Positions 1 to 8,979 of a stretch of 64,000 nucleotides of DNA are shown here, in pieces. The notes beneath the pieces were generated by a model that searched no databases, had not been told where the DNA came from, and saw only the letters and a list, made by a program, of their open reading frames with translations. How positions within the stretch are numbered: position 1 is the first letter of the stretch; every line of letters starts with the position of its first letter. The position numbers and the translations under genes are program-made. The DNA lies in contig NZ_QZDT01000013.1 in assembly GCF_009917485.1 (NCBI RefSeq), forward strand, positions 47,799 through 111,798, in the 5' to 3' direction. This DNA is from Parablautia muri (GTDB taxonomy: Bacteria; Bacillota; Clostridia; Lachnospirales; Lachnospiraceae).

Positions 1-2
1 CC

Positions 3-1649
3 GGCTCCCACATTCATATTTTAGAAGCTATGGATATTGCCGGCGGCGCCTGCGATGGAATTTATGATGCAACCAGAGGCTATGTGATGCGCGGCGGACG
101 TGAAATGGAAAACCATTTTGAATGCCTGTGGGATTTGTTCCGCAGCATCCCCTCTTTAGAAACCCCCGGCGTATCGGTGCTGGATGAATACTACTGGCTG
201 AACAAGGAAGACCCTAATTATTCCTTGTGCCGGGCTACCATAAACCGCGGGGAGGATGCTCACACAGACGGCAAGTTTCATTTAAGTCAAAAGGGCTGCA
301 TGGAAATCATGAAGCTATTTATGACCAAGGACGAAGATTTGTATGACAAGACCATTGAGGATGTCTTTGACGATGAAGTATTTGGCTCTACCTTCTGGTT
401 ATACTGGCGGACAATGTTTGCTTTTGAAAACTGGCACAGCGCTTTGGAGATGAAGCTTTATTTCCAGAGATTCATCCATCATATTGCAGGACTGCCGGAT
501 TTCAGCGCACTAAAATTTACCAAGTACAATCAATATGAATCCCTGATTCTTCCTATGCAGAAATATCTGGAGGACGCAGGCGTTGACTTCCAGTTTCATA
601 CGGAAGTAACCAACGTCATTTTTGAAATAGAAAAGGGCAAAAAGGTGGCAAAGGCAATTGAATGCCGGGTAAACGGCATAGAAAAGGGAATCAGTCTTAC
701 CGAAAACGACCTTGTATTCGTTACCAACGGCAGCTGTACGGAAGGAACCGTATATGGCGACCAGAACCATGCGCCCAACGGTGACGCTTTAGTCCGCACC
801 AGCGGCTGCTGGAGCCTTTGGAAAAATATTGCAAAGCAGGACCCTTCCTTCGGGCATCCTGAAAAGTTCTGTTCCGATGTTTCCAAAACCAACTGGGAAT
901 CCGCAACTATTACTACCTTAGATGATAAAATTCTTCCTTATATTACAAATATCTGTAAACGTGATCCCAAGAGCGGCCGTGTAGTCACCGGCGGTATCGT
1001 AAGCTGCCAGGATTCCAGCTGGCTTATGAGCTGGACCATCAACAGGCAGGGACAGTTTAAAGAACAGGATAAAGATAAGGTATGCGTTTGGGTATATGGA
1101 TTGTTTACGGATGTTCCCGGCGACTTTGTCAAAAAACCCATGCGTGAATGCACCGGTATGGAAATCACCCAGGAATGGCTCTATCATCTGGGCGTGCCTG
1201 TGGAGGATATTCCCCAACTGGCAAAGCACAGCGCTGTCTGCGTTCCTACCATGATGCCTTATATTACAGCATTCTTTATGCCAAGGACAAAGGGCGACCG
1301 TCCTGACGTGATTCCTAATGGCTGTGTCAACTTTGCATTTTTGGGACAGTTTACGGAAACTCCAAGAGATACTGTTTTTACCACCGAGTATTCGGTGAGA
1401 ACCGCCATGGAGGCTGTTTATGGACTGCTGGGCGTAGACAGAGGCGTACCGGAAGTGTGGGCCAGCGTTTATGACATCCGGGAACTATTAGAGAGCAGCG
1501 TAAAGCTTATGGACGGCAAATCTCCTCTGGAAATTGAACTGCCGGGACCTTTAAATGCTCTGAAAAAGCCTATACTCCGTGTGGTAAAAGGAACTGTAAT
1601 AGAGAAATTGTTGCGCGACCACAATGTGTTGCGAGAAGGCATGATCTAA
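3..1649 (+). CDS. ohyA: Oleate hydratase, 5' end outside window
   Basis: FAD-dependent oleate hydratase (MCRA family), which adds water to the cis-9 double bond of unsaturated fatty acids to give 10-hydroxy fatty acids; in gut bacteria this is linked to fatty-acid detoxification. The reading frame is open to the left edge, and the in-frame codons at 3-29 (GSHIHILEA) continue the FAD-binding region into DIAGGACDG. The first ATG at 30 is therefore internal. About 548 codons are visible against a usual 580-590, so roughly 40 N-terminal residues, including the first Rossmann glycines, lie outside the window. The family residues downstream look intact and the gene ends at a TAA. No plus-strand gene follows it; the next gene is convergent. 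Confidence 0.9.
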   Translation, partial: GSHIHILEAMDIAGGACDGIYDATRGYVMRGGREMENHFECLWDLFRSIPSLETPGVSVLDEYYWLNKEDPNYSLCRATINRGEDAHTDGKFHLSQKGCMEIMKLFMTKDEDLYDKTIEDVFDDEVFGSTFWLYWRTMFAFENWHSALEMKLYFQRFIHHIAGLPDFSALKFTKYNQYESLILPMQKYLEDAGVDFQFHTEVTNVIFEIEKGKKVAKAIECRVNGIEKGISLTENDLVFVTNGSCTEGTVYGDQNHAPNGDALVRTSGCWSLWKNIAKQDPSFGHPEKFCSDVSKTNWESATITTLDDKILPYITNICKRDPKSGRVVTGGIVSCQDSSWLMSWTINRQGQFKEQDKDKVCVWVYGLFTDVPGDFVKKPMRECTGMEITQEWLYHLGVPVEDIPQLAKHSAVCVPTMMPYITAFFMPRTKGDRPDVIPNGCVNFAFLGQFTETPRDTVFTTEYSVRTAMEAVYGLLGVDRGVPEVWASVYDIRELLESSVKLMDGKSPLEIELPGPLNALKKPILRVVKGTVIEKLLRDHNVLREGMI

Positions 1650-1687
1650 ACAGCCCATACACACCATAGCATTGGTTTATTCCTCTC

Positions 1688-1718
1688 AAGGGGGACTGTC
1701 CGCCTGACAGTCCTCCTT
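1688..1718. terminator. Hairpin between convergent ohyA and MATE genes
   Basis: An inverted repeat of about 12 bp (GGACTGTC / GACAGTCC core) with a 5-base loop touches the MATE stop codon. There is no clear T run on either strand, so it is a probable but weak intrinsic terminator for the convergent pair. Confidence 0.5.
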
Positions 1719-3078
1719 AAAGCTGAATCTTCTTTTGCGGAGAAATTTTTGTTTCCCTTCTATAAATAAGAGCAGCCGCCAGCGCTGTGACAAACTCCGT
1801 AAAGGCAAAAGCAAGCCAAACACCATTTGCGCCCATAACCCTGCTAAGCAAATATGCCGCCGGCATAATCACAAGCACATACCGCATCATTGAGATGATC
1901 AGGGATGAAAAGCCCTTTCCCAACCCTTCCAGCGCGCCGGAACAGGTGATGGAAATCGCCGATATGGCAAATCCCAGGCTAATCCTATGCAGCGCCGTTC
2001 TTCCAATCTCTATTGTCTCGGCACTATCCGTAAATAATCCAATTAATCTTTCCGGAATCACCCATGACAGCCCCATTCCAAGCAGCATGATTCCCATATT
2101 CATTGTTAGCGCAATACGAAAGATCTTTTTCACACGTTCGTGCTCCCCTGCGCCAAAGTTATATCCTATTAAAGGTCTTATCCCCTGTATGATTCCATTT
2201 GCAGTCAGATATATGAATGTTTGCAGCTTATAATATACCCCTAAAACAAGTACATACTTTCCCGAAAAGTCTACCAGAAGCCTATTTAACACAGAAATCA
2301 ACAAGGATGGGAGCGCCAGGTTCAGCGTTGCCGAGGTGCCAATGACATATAATTTCTTTAGGATCGTTTTATCCAAACTCACATAGCTGCGGCCTACCCT
2401 TACCGGCATATGACAAATAGCATAAAACATCAGATAGGAAATAAGCGTAATGCACTGCCCGATTCCTGTAGCATATGCAGCTCCCGCCATGCCCATTTTA
2501 GGAAAAAAGCCGATTCCCAAAATCATGAGCGGATCTAAAATAATATTGGCAACGCAGCCGGACATCATACAGATCATGGTGGCCTTCATTCTTCCCATAG
2601 CCTGAAAAATTTTCTCAAAAGATAAGCCTACCGTAGTAATTGACGCAAATAGAAATACCCTGTTTGAATAAGTCAGCGCCAACGCTATCATCTCCTGGTC
2701 TGATGTAAAGCTCCTCAAAAAGAAAGGCATTCCCACAATGCACACACTCATCATCAAAATCCCATGTAGAAAGCTGAGCAAAGTCCCCAAGGTTGCCGCT
2801 TTGTTTGCCTGCATTTCATCCCCGGCCCCCAGGTAAAATGCGATGACTGCGTTTATGCCAACCCCAAAACCAATGGCAATCGCATTGACCAGATTCTGTA
2901 TCGGAAAAACAAGGGCCAGCGCAGTCATAGCATCTTCACTCACCTTCGCCACAAAATAGCTGTCAATAATGTTGTACAAAGCATTCACTGCCATAGAAAT
3001 TACCATTGGCAGCGACATAGATAATACCAGCTGTAATACATTTTTTTCTTTCATAAAAGTTTGATCCGTCATTTTCAT
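1717..3078 (-). CDS. MATE family multidrug/cation exporter
   Basis: Twelve-helix MATE-family exporter, about 453 residues, normal for the family. These integral membrane antiporters export drugs or metabolites using a Na+ or H+ gradient. The sequence shows two homologous six-helix halves, with hydrophobic segments throughout and a charged C-terminal tail (RRETKISPQKK). I set the start at the ATG at 3078 because GGAGGAGG lies 7 bases upstream; a longer frame to 3138 has no ribosome site and runs through the probable operator. A near-perfect 25-bp dyad sits about 55 bp upstream, suggesting control by a dimeric repressor that is not encoded next to it. The substrate cannot be told from sequence. 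Confidence 0.88.
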   Translation of the reverse strand: MKMTDQTFMKEKNVLQLVLSMSLPMVISMAVNALYNIIDSYFVAKVSEDAMTALALVFPIQNLVNAIAIGFGVGINAVIAFYLGAGDEMQANKAATLGTLLSFLHGILMMSVCIVGMPFFLRSFTSDQEMIALALTYSNRVFLFASITTVGLSFEKIFQAMGRMKATMICMMSGCVANIILDPLMILGIGFFPKMGMAGAAYATGIGQCITLISYLMFYAICHMPVRVGRSYVSLDKTILKKLYVIGTSATLNLALPSLLISVLNRLLVDFSGKYVLVLGVYYKLQTFIYLTANGIIQGIRPLIGYNFGAGEHERVKKIFRIALTMNMGIMLLGMGLSWVIPERLIGLFTDSAETIEIGRTALHRISLGFAISAISITCSGALEGLGKGFSSLIISMMRYVLVIMPAAYLLSRVMGANGVWLAFAFTEFVTALAAALIYRRETKISPQKKIQL

Positions 3079-3132
3079 ATCAATACCTCCTCCATATTGC
3101 AAGCTATTTTTCGGTGTTTCCACACAAAAAAC

Positions 3133-3157
3133 ACACAATTACGTAACGTAACTGTGT
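3133..3157. promoter_or_regulatory. 25-bp operator-like dyad upstream of MATE gene
   Basis: ACACA-N15-TGTGT outer arms enclose TTACGTAACGTAA; only one base pair and the centre deviate from perfect twofold symmetry. Position and size fit a TetR-type repressor site in the exporter's promoter. The repressor identity is inference. Confidence 0.55.
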
Positions 3158-3382
3158 GGCGAAAAAAAGAATTCTCTTGAAAAATCCACTCCCGTAAGGG
3201 TTTTATAAATTTTATATACCATATATCAGCGAAAAAATCAACTCATTATTCTATATTTGCCAACACATAAATCCATGTACAAAACCCCTCTTTTTTTATA
3301 TAAATATGTATAAAGAAACGCAAGCACAAGGGAACAAAATTTCCAAGTTTCCAAAAATTGAAATGATAAGGAGGATATACAT

Positions 3383-4675
3383 ATGAAAAAACCAATTACA
3401 CTTGTTCTGGCCTTCGCCATGGCGTTTTCTCTAACTGCCTGCGGCGGTTCTAATGATTCCCCGTCTGAGGGCGCCGCAAGCGGCGGCGATGGCGATGGCG
3501 TCACCTTTACTATTTTCAATTCCAAATCCGAGATTCAGGAATATCTCGAAGATGCCGCTGCAAAATACTGTGAGGAGAATGATGTCAACATTGAAGTCTA
3601 CTATTCCAATGACACAGTGGCAGCCCACCTTTCCGTAAAATATGCTTCAAATGACCCTTACACCCTTGCTATGACCGATGCAAAGGATATCTATTCCCTT
3701 GGCGTGGAGCACGGCTATGATATGAGCGGCCAGGATTGGGTTGACAAAACCGATTATGCGATTACCGTAGATAACAAGGTTCTTGGATTCCCTGTCTGTA
3801 TTGAAGCCCGCGGTATGCTTTACAATGCAGATGCCATTGAGCGCGTTACCGGCGAAACATTTGACCCTGCCTCCATTACAACCTTAGATGAATTTACCGC
3901 CTTTTTAGATAAGCTGGTGGCAAACGGAATGGAAGCTCCAACCGCTATCTTAAAACCCGACTGGTCCCTGGGCGCACACTATTTGCAGCAGGTATATGAG
4001 GAGCGCAGCGATGTGGATGGATTTGTTAATTCCCTGTATGCAGGAAGTGCGGACTTAATCAACGATGCGAAATTCAATGCCCTGATGGATACCTTTGATG
4101 TGCTTATGAAGTATAATACTTTTGCTTCCGGTCCAATCTCCGCAGAGGATGAGCTGGTTCATCAAAAAATGGCTGAGGGCGAAATTGCTTTCCAGTTCGG
4201 CGGATGCTGGGAATGGAATGATATCATTGATTTTGACTATACATGAAATATCGGTATCATGCCGGTTCCTCAAAATGTTCAGGATGATTACACAGGCTGC
4301 CTTGTAGGAGGAGGTTCCAAATATTTCTACATTGACGGCAGTGAGAACACAAGCGATGAACAGCGCCAAGCAGCCTCAGACTTCCTGAATTGGCTGGTAG
4401 ATTCTGAAGATGGGCAGACCCTAGTATCAGACACATGTGGTATGATTTCCGCCTTCTCCAATAATACTGTCACCTGCACCAATGATTTGGGCAACGCCGT
4501 AAAGAAGTATGTTGACGAAGGCAAGCTGGTTCCAAACTATGATTTTGACCCGGATGACCATTATTCCAAGGTCGGCGCTTACATGCAGGAATACCTTGCA
4601 GGACGAATTGATCGGGCAACATTGGCCGGCAATATCGAAGACTATTGGTCTTCTACCACACCGGTAGAGCGCTAA
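3383..4675 (+). pseudogene. Sugar ABC transporter solute-binding lipoprotein with in-frame TGA
   Basis: Extracellular sugar-binding protein of the MsmE/family-1 type. It has a lipoprotein signal peptide with lipobox LTAC (Cys about residue 20), a Gly/Ser-rich linker and the usual mature domain, about 430 codons in all. AAGGAGG lies 7 bases before the ATG. The frame is interrupted by a single TGA at 4244-4246; the same frame continues without a gap (NIGIMPVPQN) to a TAA at 4675, so this is one nonsense change, not an indel. No ABC permease genes lie nearby, although such proteins need two. Together with the stop in the alpha-galactosidase gene this suggests a decaying alpha-galactoside locus. 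A sequencing error is the alternative. Confidence 0.8.
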
Positions 4676-4678
4676 AGA

Positions 4679-5566
4679 TTAGTCAGCTCCGGATTCCATA
4701 AGGATTTTAGCACGGTAATTTTTAGGGCTTAGCCCGTATGCATTTTTGAAAATCTTGGAAAAGGTCAGGGGATTTTCATAGCCGGCCTTTTCCGAGATCT
4801 CCTGAATAGACAGCCCGGTTGTGCGCAGAAGCATAGCGCTTCTCGCCAGCCGGTAATTCAGCAGATACTCCTGCGGAGAAACATGCAGCTTTTCTTTAAA
4901 TATATGGGCAAGATAGTACCTTGAAATTCCAAGATATGATGCGATATCATTGACACGAATCAGGCTGTAGCGCCTCTGGATATATTCCACGGCGGAATTT
5001 ACATAAACATCGGATGAATAATCATAAGAAGCTTTTTTCTGAGGGCTGTCTGTTTTCCTGTTCCACGAATCCACCAGCAAAGCCATAGCTTCATAAAGCT
5101 GGGAGGTTCTGCCAAGCTCGTTTACAACCGTTAATTGGTGAAAGCTTAATATTTTTTCTATGATGGCCAAAAACTGTTCCGGTTCAACACATGCATCGCG
5201 GATTGGACTTTTGGCAGTGATGCCTGCTTTTTCCATGAAATATGCCGCTCTTGTACCGGCAAAAGTAACCCACGCATAGTGCCATGGATTTTCCTCATCC
5301 GCGTAATAATAGTGCTCTATACCCGGTATAAGGGTAAAGATTTGACCACGCCGGAGGGAATAGGACTTGCCGCCCATTTTCACTACCCCTTTGCCGTCTA
5401 AAATAATATGGACATGATATTCGCTGCGGGTCATAGGGCCAAAGGATTTATCCGGTTTGCACCGCTCTATCCCACATTCCACCAGATAAAGTTCATCATT
5501 GTCTTTTACGGCATTTCTAAAATGGCGGAAATTCGCGTCAATTCTGTAATTTTCAGTGATATCCAT
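4679..5566 (-). CDS. AraC family transcriptional regulator
   Basis: About 295 residues. The N-terminal half is a cupin-like sugar-sensing domain (residues about 40-130: VHIILDGKGVV, IPGIEHYYYA). The C-terminal 100 residues hold the AraC double helix-turn-helix (ISRYYLAHIFKEKLHVSPQ, then GYENPLTFSKIFKNAYGLSP). The ATG at 5566 has AAGGAG 7 bases upstream. It lies between the binding-protein and alpha-galactosidase genes and diverges from the latter, so it is the likely local activator of alpha-galactoside use, like MsmR/RafR. The regulator frame is intact although both putative targets carry stop codons. Confidence 0.88.
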   Translation of the reverse strand: MDITENYRIDANFRHFRNAVKDNDELYLVECGIERCKPDKSFGPMTRSEYHVHIILDGKGVVKMGGKSYSLRRGQIFTLIPGIEHYYYADEENPWHYAWVTFAGTRAAYFMEKAGITAKSPIRDACVEPEQFLAIIEKILSFHQLTVVNELGRTSQLYEAMALLVDSWNRKTDSPQKKASYDYSSDVYVNSAVEYIQRRYSLIRVNDIASYLGISRYYLAHIFKEKLHVSPQEYLLNYRLARSAMLLRTTGLSIQEISEKAGYENPLTFSKIFKNAYGLSPKNYRAKILMESGAD

Positions 5567-5736
5567 CAAAATTCTCCTTAGAAAATGCGATTAAAGTCTA
5601 TTTTGCTTAGACTAAACCTCTATTCTTGCCGATTTATTGTTTATTTATCATGCAACAGCCTCCACAAATTGGGGCATGAAGCTGCTTCTTTCTAGATTTT
5701 ACATGAACTGCCGCAAAAAAGAAAGGAAAAACCACC

Positions 5737-7644
5737 ATGAATTATAAACTTCACACAAACGGCCAATGGGATATACTGGGAAACAATATACACCTGAAAA
5801 ATGCTTATCCCGCCATCAACGGCCTGCCTCTTTCTCCGGTCAGTGTATCGGTGGAAAATGATTCCGTCCTTTATCGTCTGGAAAAAGGGCAGATACAGCT
5901 AAATTTTCTAAAAAAAGATGACAAGGTGGAGGTTACCTGCACCCTCTGCGGCCTAAGAGGAATCCATGACGTAGAACTGCTTGCAAACGCATTGGCAGAC
6001 CATGCGGAACATGTATTTATCCAGGGACTGGGCATGCAGGGGCCCTCCGGCTGCCATCCCATCACAGGCCGTGGCCAATCCAATGCCAGCTCACCCAATC
6101 CAAATTCAGATGAAGCACAAAAGGCCCCCTTTATCTCCCATGGGCTGATTTCTCTTTTCAATGATGACGGAGCCTTTTTCGTATATGCGCGGGATCACCG
6201 TCATTATATCAATTGCTATCAGGTAGGCGTTACCCAAAATTTGTTTGCGGGCGAAGCAGTATGTTTTTCGGGCGGCTTTAATCTGGAAAATACGGCTGGT
6301 GATACGTTAACCCTTCCCACCCTCTATTTTGCCGAAGAAGAAAATCTTTTTCCCGGACTGCAGAATTGTGCAAGGGAAATTGCCCAAACTATGAAAGCCA
6401 GAACCGCTATGCCGCCGGTTTTCCACTGGTGCAGCTGGTACTATCTCTACCAGAACCTGAGCCAGGAACTGCTGGCAGAATACTTAAAAGAATTTCAAGT
6501 TATAGAAAATGTGCCCTTTCACTATATACAGATAGATGCCGGATATGCACCCCATACAGGAGACTGGCTGCTGCCAAATCACTTGTTCCCACAGGGACTG
6601 AAAGAGGCGGCAAAAAGTATTCTTGACGCCGGCTATCATGCCGGAATCTGGGTTGCTCCGTTTATTGTGGGGGATTAATCAGAATTGTTCCAAAAGCATC
6701 CTGACTGGGTCCTTCATGATTTGGATGGAAAACCTATCGCCCGGCTGCAAAGCTATAATGAGCCTAAGATGTGGGGCAGCTCTGACTGTAACTATTATGT
6801 ACTGGATACCAGCCATCCGCAGGCGCTTGCTTATTTGGAAGAAGTATTTTGCTCCTTAAGAGATTGGGGGTTTTCTTTGTTTAAAACCGACTTTATGCTG
6901 TGGAATATGTTTGACACTTCCAGGGTAAAACGTTATGACGCAAGTCTTACTTCGGTGGAAATCCTTCGCAATACGCTGAAAGTCATCCGGCAGGCTATCG
7001 GAGAAGAAAGCTATCTTTTAGGATGCATTGCTCCTTTCCTCCCCTTCATTGGCTATGCGGACGGCATGCGGATTGCCGGGGATGTGGGGGCACAGTGGGC
7101 GGAGGATTACGGCCCCATTAATATGCTCAGGGAGTTACAGGCAGATACGTATTTTAACCATATATACTGGCAGAATGACCCGGATTCCGTTCTTCTTCGA
7201 GACTTTGCCATCCATCTAAAGCCCCATGAGATCCGCAGCCTTGCACTGCTCCAGGCTCTTTCCGGAGGAGCCGTCACAACCTCCGACCCGATTCACAGGA
7301 TTTCTGATGAGCGGCTTAAACTGCTGCATTTCATTACCCCGCGTGAAAAGGTATGCCCACAGCTTCCATATTTCGGAAAGGAACGGCAGGATATCGTTCT
7401 TTTACATATATTAAAACAGGGAAATCTATTGTTTACCATGAATCCCACTGACAGGCCTCTCACCGTTGTTTATCACTTTGGGGAGTTATTTCAGGAAAGG
7501 GAATGGTATGTGAGGCCATATGGAAGTAATATGACGGAAAAGAGGGAATGGTATACGGCTACACTAAATCCCCATGATTCTGTCCTGCTTTTTTTGACCA
7601 GACAGCCTTTAGAGCAGGTGCCTGAGAATTTGTGGGATTGGTGA
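5737..7644 (+). pseudogene. GH36 alpha-galactosidase with in-frame TAA
   Basis: Alpha-galactosidase of GH36, which releases terminal galactose from raffinose-type sugars or galactosides in the cytoplasm. AGAAAGGA precedes the ATG. The first part (313 codons) carries the beta-sandwich domain and the start of the barrel (WCSWYYLYQ, IQIDAGYAPHTGDW, GIWVAPFIVGD). A TAA at 6676-6678 interrupts it and the same frame resumes (SELFQKHPDWV). The catalytic region is in the second part: nucleophile Asp in FKTDFMLWN and acid/base Asp in AGDVGAQW. Total about 635 codons, shorter than the 700+ typical of the large clostridial enzymes. The stop separates substrate-binding and catalytic parts, so no activity is expected unless it is read through or is a sequencing error. 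Confidence 0.82.
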
Positions 7645-7650
7645 TATAAG

Positions 7651-7688
7651 AAGGACAGTCCGCAAAGCGTGCTGTCCTTTGTTTTTTA
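7651..7688 (+). terminator. Intrinsic terminator after alpha-galactosidase
   Basis: AAGGACAG pairs with CTGTCCTT around the loop TCCGCAAAGCGTG, followed by TTTGTTTTTT. The loop-to-3'-arm sequence CGCAAAGCGTGCTGTCC recurs near 35555, so it belongs to a dispersed sequence family. Confidence 0.8.
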
Positions 7689-7700
7689 CTATCACAGGCC

Positions 7701-8120
7701 TTATAATTTCTTCGAAAAATGACACTCTCCATCTTCTCTATACCCGAGTTTCCTATATACGGCCTGGGCGGTCTTGTTATCTTTTCCTGTAAGCAGTCCC
7801 CATTCATGGGCGTTATAATGGCTGGTTACATAGGTTTCTGCGAAGCTGATCATGTTGCTTGCAATCCCTTTTTTTCGATATGCCTGCGCTACATATACTT
7901 CCGTAATTTCCGGCATATATTCATCATAGCAAAATGACTTTTTCAGCTGGACGCAGATAAATCCCACAATTCCCCCATCCTCCTCATCCACTACAACAAT
8001 TTCCTGCCTGTTGTCTAAAAGGGATTTTTCGATATAGGTGCGGGACGCACCCACCCCGTTAAATTCATCGTTCAGAAGCTCCAATTGCGGAGCATCCTTT
8101 GCTGTTGCCAAACGTACCAT
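7701..8120 (-). CDS. GNAT family N-acetyltransferase
   Basis: GCN5-related acetyltransferase of about 139 residues. The fold is visible: N-terminal VRLATAKDAPQLELLNDEF, the central strand VGFICVQLKK, the acetyl-CoA-binding segment EVYVAQAYRKKGIASNMISFAE (Q/R-x-x-G-x-G/A type) and C-terminal KTAQAVYRKLGYRED. I choose the ATG at 8120, which has AAAGGA about 7 bases upstream; the earlier in-frame ATG overlaps that site. It is the last gene of the long minus-strand cluster, 21 bp after the SDR-like gene. The substrate is unknown. Confidence 0.85.
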   Translation of the reverse strand: MVRLATAKDAPQLELLNDEFNGVGASRTYIEKSLLDNRQEIVVVDEEDGGIVGFICVQLKKSFCYDEYMPEITEVYVAQAYRKKGIASNMISFAETYVTSHYNAHEWGLLTGKDNKTAQAVYRKLGYREDGECHFSKKL

Positions 8121-8141
8121 AAACATTCCTTTCAAATTTAA

Positions 8142-8918
8142 TCACACAAGGCTTAATCCGCCGCTGACATCCAGAACAGCTCCCGTAATGTAGGCGCTCT
8201 CCTCGCTTGCAAGAAAGCAGATTGCCTCTGCCAAATCCTCCGGCGTGCCCATTCTTCCTACCGGAATACAGGAAAGCATACCAGAGGTGTCTTTGCCCTT
8301 TGGTTCAAGTGCCGGTCCGTTATGGGGCAGACGCGCTATTGCTCCCTTCTCTATACAGTTTACAGTGATTCCTTCCGATGCCAGTCTGGCCGCACAGTTT
8401 TTACCCAGTGCCGCCACCGCCCCCTTCGCCACAGCATTCGTAAAGCTCTCTAATCTTCCGCCGCGCACTCCTTCCACCGTAGTCATAAAAATTACCCGCG
8501 GCGCCCTGCTCTGACGTAAATACGGCAATGCGCATTTCAGCATGGAATAGCTTCCCCCAAGCAGATGTCCCACTTCTTTCAACATAAAATCTGTATCCAC
8601 CAAGTCTATGCTATCCTCGAAACCATCTCCACCCGTATTACAAATTACTACATCTATAGAACCATACTCTTCAAAAATCCGTCTGTATACTTCTTCATCC
8701 GGTATAGGGGGATTCTGACAGTTACCATCCTGCACTGCCCCGCATTTTCCCGGGTATGCCAGTCCTTCCATCTCTCTAATCAATTTCTGTGCCTGTGCGG
8801 GCTGATGGGTTAGCATAACTACATCCATACCGCCCTTACACAAAGCTTTTACCGCCGCAACACCATCTCCGCCGCTGGCTCCGGCGAAAACACATGTCCT
8901 CTTTTCCAGTGTCTGCAT
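8142..8918 (-). CDS. SDR-family protein lacking the catalytic tyrosine
   Basis: Short-chain dehydrogenase/reductase fold, 258 residues. It has the nucleotide loop GASGGDG (residues about 13-19), the NTGGDG segment in place of NNAG, and a typical C-terminus (GRMGTPEDLAEAICFLASEESAYITG, then LDVSGG). The YxxxK active site reads NxxxK (TNAVAKGA): Asn replaces the catalytic Tyr while Lys stays. It may be a non-redox SDR homologue or have altered chemistry. GAGGTGA precedes the ATG. It lies 61 bp after the alpha/beta hydrolase gene, in the LysR-linked cluster. Confidence 0.82.
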   Translation of the reverse strand: MQTLEKRTCVFAGASGGDGVAAVKALCKGGMDVVMLTHQPAQAQKLIREMEGLAYPGKCGAVQDGNCQNPPIPDEEVYRRIFEEYGSIDVVICNTGGDGFEDSIDLVDTDFMLKEVGHLLGGSYSMLKCALPYLRQSRAPRVIFMTTVEGVRGGRLESFTNAVAKGAVAALGKNCAARLASEGITVNCIEKGAIARLPHNGPALEPKGKDTSGMLSCIPVGRMGTPEDLAEAICFLASEESAYITGAVLDVSGGLSLV

Positions 8919-8979
8919 GTTTCACCTCATTTCTGCATTGTCTTTCTCATATTTTTCCATGCGCAACTTCCGTAATGGT

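Noticed and set aside
4244..6678. Stop-codon reassignment to explain two interrupted genes
   Set aside because: The two interruptions use different codons (TGA and TAA), and all neighbouring genes end normally at such codons.
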